This document shows positions 62,459-64,000 of a stretch of DNA of 64,000 nt, in pieces. The stretch comes from an uncultured Anaeromusa sp. GTDB taxonomy: Bacteria > Bacillota > Negativicutes > Anaeromusales > Anaeromusaceae. The stretch is from the NCBI RefSeq assembly GCF_963668665.1, contig NZ_OY764902.1, positions 2,556,001 through 2,620,000 on the forward strand. Reading direction: 5' to 3'. The notes beneath the pieces were generated by a model that saw nothing but the letters and a program-made list of their open reading frames with translations, was not told the DNA's origin and ran no database searches. Each line of letters starts with the position of its first letter. Position 1 is the stretch's first letter. The position numbers and the translations under genes were made by a program.

Positions 62459-62804
62459 GGGGGCGTACTGGTTTTCGACAGGGGTGGTTGTGGTATGGGT
62501 AGCGAGCCGGGGTTCCATCTGCCCGTAAGACGGTGGGACAATTTTAATTGCCAACGAAGAATACGCTTTAGCAGCTTAATGCTAACGGGCCAGTTTCTCC
62601 CTCCCGCGGGGAAGCTGTCTCGTCACAATGCGGGATACCTGAAGTCCAATTCTCGGAGGACCCACAGGGAACCTTTATCGAGATAGCGTCAGCGCAGCCT
62701 GTCGGTGGGCGGCAACGGGGCGAAATCTAAATCAGCGACTGCGCTCGGAGACACCTATATGGCAATGCTTCTGGACAGGGGTTCGACTCCCCTCGCCTCC
62801 ACCA
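62459..62804 (+). ncRNA. ssrA: Transfer-messenger RNA (tmRNA)
   Basis: 346 bases. The 5' end GGGGGCG pairs with CGCCTCC before the encoded ACCA end (one G-U); the TTTTCGACAGGGG D-arm-like start and GGTTCGACTCCCC T-arm are typical. The tag reading frame at 62550-62579 encodes ANEEYALAA followed by TAA, a canonical proteolysis tag. Resume and pseudoknot regions lie between. It charges with alanine and, with SmpB (24684), rescues stalled ribosomes. CCA is encoded. Confidence 0.97.
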
Positions 62805-62833
62805 GACAAATCCGGATTCTGTCCAAACTATAA

Positions 62834-62876
62834 AACCCGTCAATACCTGAGTTTGCTCGGTGTCGGCGGGTTGTTT
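62834..62876 (+). terminator. Probable ssrA terminator
   Basis: AACCCG (62834-62839) pairs with CGGGTT (62867-62872), with a second inner ACC/GGT pairing, then GTTTGT. The tail is weak. Confidence 0.5.
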
Positions 62877-62918
62877 GTCATTTTCAGCTAGAAACACGGT
62901 CCAAGCAAGGGGGAAGCC

Positions 62919-63668
62919 ATGAGTACATTGCAGCAGCTTTTGCGTGAAATTGATGCCAAGCAGGAACGAATCAACAAGCAAAGGCCCTTGGAGCAGACAC
63001 AAATCAAGAACCTCAAGGAATACTTCAAAGTAGGCCTGACCTACGCTTCCAATGCTTTGGAGGGTAACACCCTGACCGAATCGGAAACAAAAGTAGTCTT
63101 GGAAGATGGTGTAACCATTGGCGGCAAGCCGCTGAAAGATCACTTGGATGCCATTGGACATGGCCGTGCCTTCGATTGGATGTGGGGGCTGGCTAAAGAT
63201 GTTGAGCTTTCCGAAGAAGACGTAAAAAAGCTGCATGTTCTTTGTTTTCAACCCAGCGAAGGAGAACAAGCAGGTGAATACCGCTGTGTGAATGTAGTCA
63301 TAACTGGTTCCCAGCATAGTGACCGTTTGCCCAGCCATGAAGAAGTACCTGCCTTGATGAAAAAATGGGCAGTGAGTTTGCCGGAGAAGAGAAAGAAACT
63401 CCACCCCGTTCAGTATGCAGCCCAATTGCACCAGGAGTTCATTGTCATTCATCCTTTTGCAGACGGTAACGGAAGAGTTGCACGGTTGCTGTTGAATCAT
63501 GCCCTGATTTCTCAGGGATACCCGCCCGTCATCATTTCTCCTGTGTTCAAGCATGAATACATCCAAGCCCTGGAACAAAGCCATACAAAGCCGGAGTCTT
63601 TTGCGGCATACATTGCAGAGCAGGTACTGCAGGCGCAAAGAGATTACATTCGCTTGCTGCGATTGTGA
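62919..63668 (+). CDS. Fic-domain protein (predicted AMP-transferase)
   Basis: 249 residues. Active-site motif HPFADGNGRVARLLLNHA matches HxFx(D/E)GNGRxxR. The N-terminal segment YASNALEGNTLTESET carries the S/T-x-x-x-E-G inhibitory motif of class II Fic proteins, so activity is normally held off. No N-terminal extension and no antitoxin gene is nearby. Ribosome site GGGGGAAGCC. It lies 115 bases after tmRNA, a common integration site. Confidence 0.92.
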   Translation: MSTLQQLLREIDAKQERINKQRPLEQTQIKNLKEYFKVGLTYASNALEGNTLTESETKVVLEDGVTIGGKPLKDHLDAIGHGRAFDWMWGLAKDVELSEEDVKKLHVLCFQPSEGEQAGEYRCVNVVITGSQHSDRLPSHEEVPALMKKWAVSLPEKRKKLHPVQYAAQLHQEFIVIHPFADGNGRVARLLLNHALISQGYPPVIISPVFKHEYIQALEQSHTKPESFAAYIAEQVLQAQRDYIRLLRL

Positions 63669-63686
63669 GTGTGTTGTGAAGAAGCT

Positions 63687-63734
63687 AAATCCCGTTGTTC
63701 CCCAACTTTTTTGGGTAATGGCGGGATTTTTTTT
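63687..63734 (+). terminator. Terminator after the Fic gene
   Basis: AAATCCCG / CGGGATTT outer stem with an inner CCCAA / TTGGG stem, followed by a run of T (63727-63734). Confidence 0.85.
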
Positions 63735-63787
63735 GTGGGAAGTCGGGCGCTGGGGCTAAGAAAATTCGCTGGAGAATCCTGTGGTGA

Positions 63788-63865
63788 CGAAAGAACGCGA
63801 AGAACGGTGAGGAGCAAAGGGAATGAACCCTTTTGCTCCCCCGTCTCTTCGCTTTTTTCTTTTCG
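63788..63865. repeat. Large purine-rich imperfect inverted repeat
   Basis: Left arm about 63788-63821 (CGAAAGAACGCGAAGAACGG, then GTGAGGAGCAAAGGG) and right arm about 63828-63865 (its imperfect complement with small insertions), loop AATGAA. A further purine-rich relative (GCGACGAAGAGACAGCGAAG) follows near 63915-63934. The last 260 bases of the window hold no supported gene. The style is like the element at 12804-12896. Confidence 0.65.
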
Positions 63866-64000
63866 CGGTTGAAGGGCAATTCAGACTGAAAAGTAGATGC
63901 TCAAAAAGAAAAAGCGACGAAGAGACAGCGAAGCAACGGGTTTGCAACGGCAACTGTCGTTCTAGATCAGTGGAATGTAAGCATTTTTCTGTGGGAAAGT

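Noticed and set aside
62495..62686. Open frame within the tmRNA
   Set aside because: The region is the structured tmRNA; only the ten-codon tag frame is translated.
62727..63638. 303-codon open frame on the minus strand
   Set aside because: It is antisense to the Fic gene and the tmRNA 3' end, has no ribosome site and no recognisable domain; the Fic frame is clearly the real one.

Overview
The window is a chromosomal stretch of an anaerobic diderm Firmicute, most likely a member of the Negativicutes (Sporomusaceae-like; inference). Reasons: roughly 50% GC, strong AGGAGG-type ribosome sites, Bacillota-style short HisG with HisZ, ABC-F and RecD2 proteins, rubrerythrin and an anaerobic C4-dicarboxylate carrier, combined with a complete TolC/AcrA/AcrB-type tripartite efflux pump that only makes sense with an outer membrane. 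No insertion sequence, prophage, CRISPR array, rRNA or tRNA gene was seen; the only stable RNA gene is tmRNA.

Layout. 0-9.1 kb: end of hisZ, an HD-domain gene, a divergent D-2-hydroxyacid dehydrogenase, then a tightly overlapping histidine operon hisGDCBHAF-IE that ends in a SagB/nitroreductase-like gene. 9.1-10.6 kb: a two-gene encapsulin nanocompartment (encapsulated ferritin plus shell) flanked by copies of a short repeat. 10.8-16.3 kb: ABC-F ATPase, recD2, a ComF-like gene, secG. 16.4-21.1 kb: two tandem HD-GYP proteins and a membrane chemoreceptor. 21.2-25.2 kb: carboxylesterase, thioesterase, rnr and smpB, a trans-translation/RNA-decay cluster. 25.4-33.8 kb: MarR regulator, an uncharacterised protein, a sigma-54 activator, an inositol-phosphatase-family enzyme, bioA, a Dcu-type carrier, a BFD-like iron-sulfur protein and an acetate/succinate channel. 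34.1-36.9 kb: cytX-thiM-thiW behind a TPP riboswitch with its own terminator. 37-42.4 kb: a second ABC-F ATPase, a soluble Rossmann-fold/chemoreceptor fusion and a polar amino-acid ABC operon with a leader terminator. 42.6-50.4 kb: small unknown genes, a c-di-GMP riboswitch before a 48-residue ORF, an MFS transporter, rubrerythrin, a YitT protein, an OppD/OppF pair and an M29 aminopeptidase. 50.5-56.2 kb: the RND efflux system, with the same PhoB-like box and -10 at both promoters. 56.4-64 kb: hemolysin III family, a charged exported protein, two solute-binding lipoproteins (one ModA), macro-domain and GH18 genes, a membrane GGDEF protein, ssrA (tmRNA, tag ANEEYALAA) and a Fic protein.

Themes. 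Three kinds of c-di-GMP component occur within 46 kb: two HD-GYP proteins, one GGDEF protein lacking the usual inhibitory site, and a GEMM-I riboswitch. The riboswitch drives a tiny protein not recognised here and is the best candidate for something undescribed. Trans-translation parts (SmpB, RNase R, tmRNA) are all present but ssrA lies 37 kb from smpB. Calls come from reading the sequence and recalling family motifs; no database search was run.
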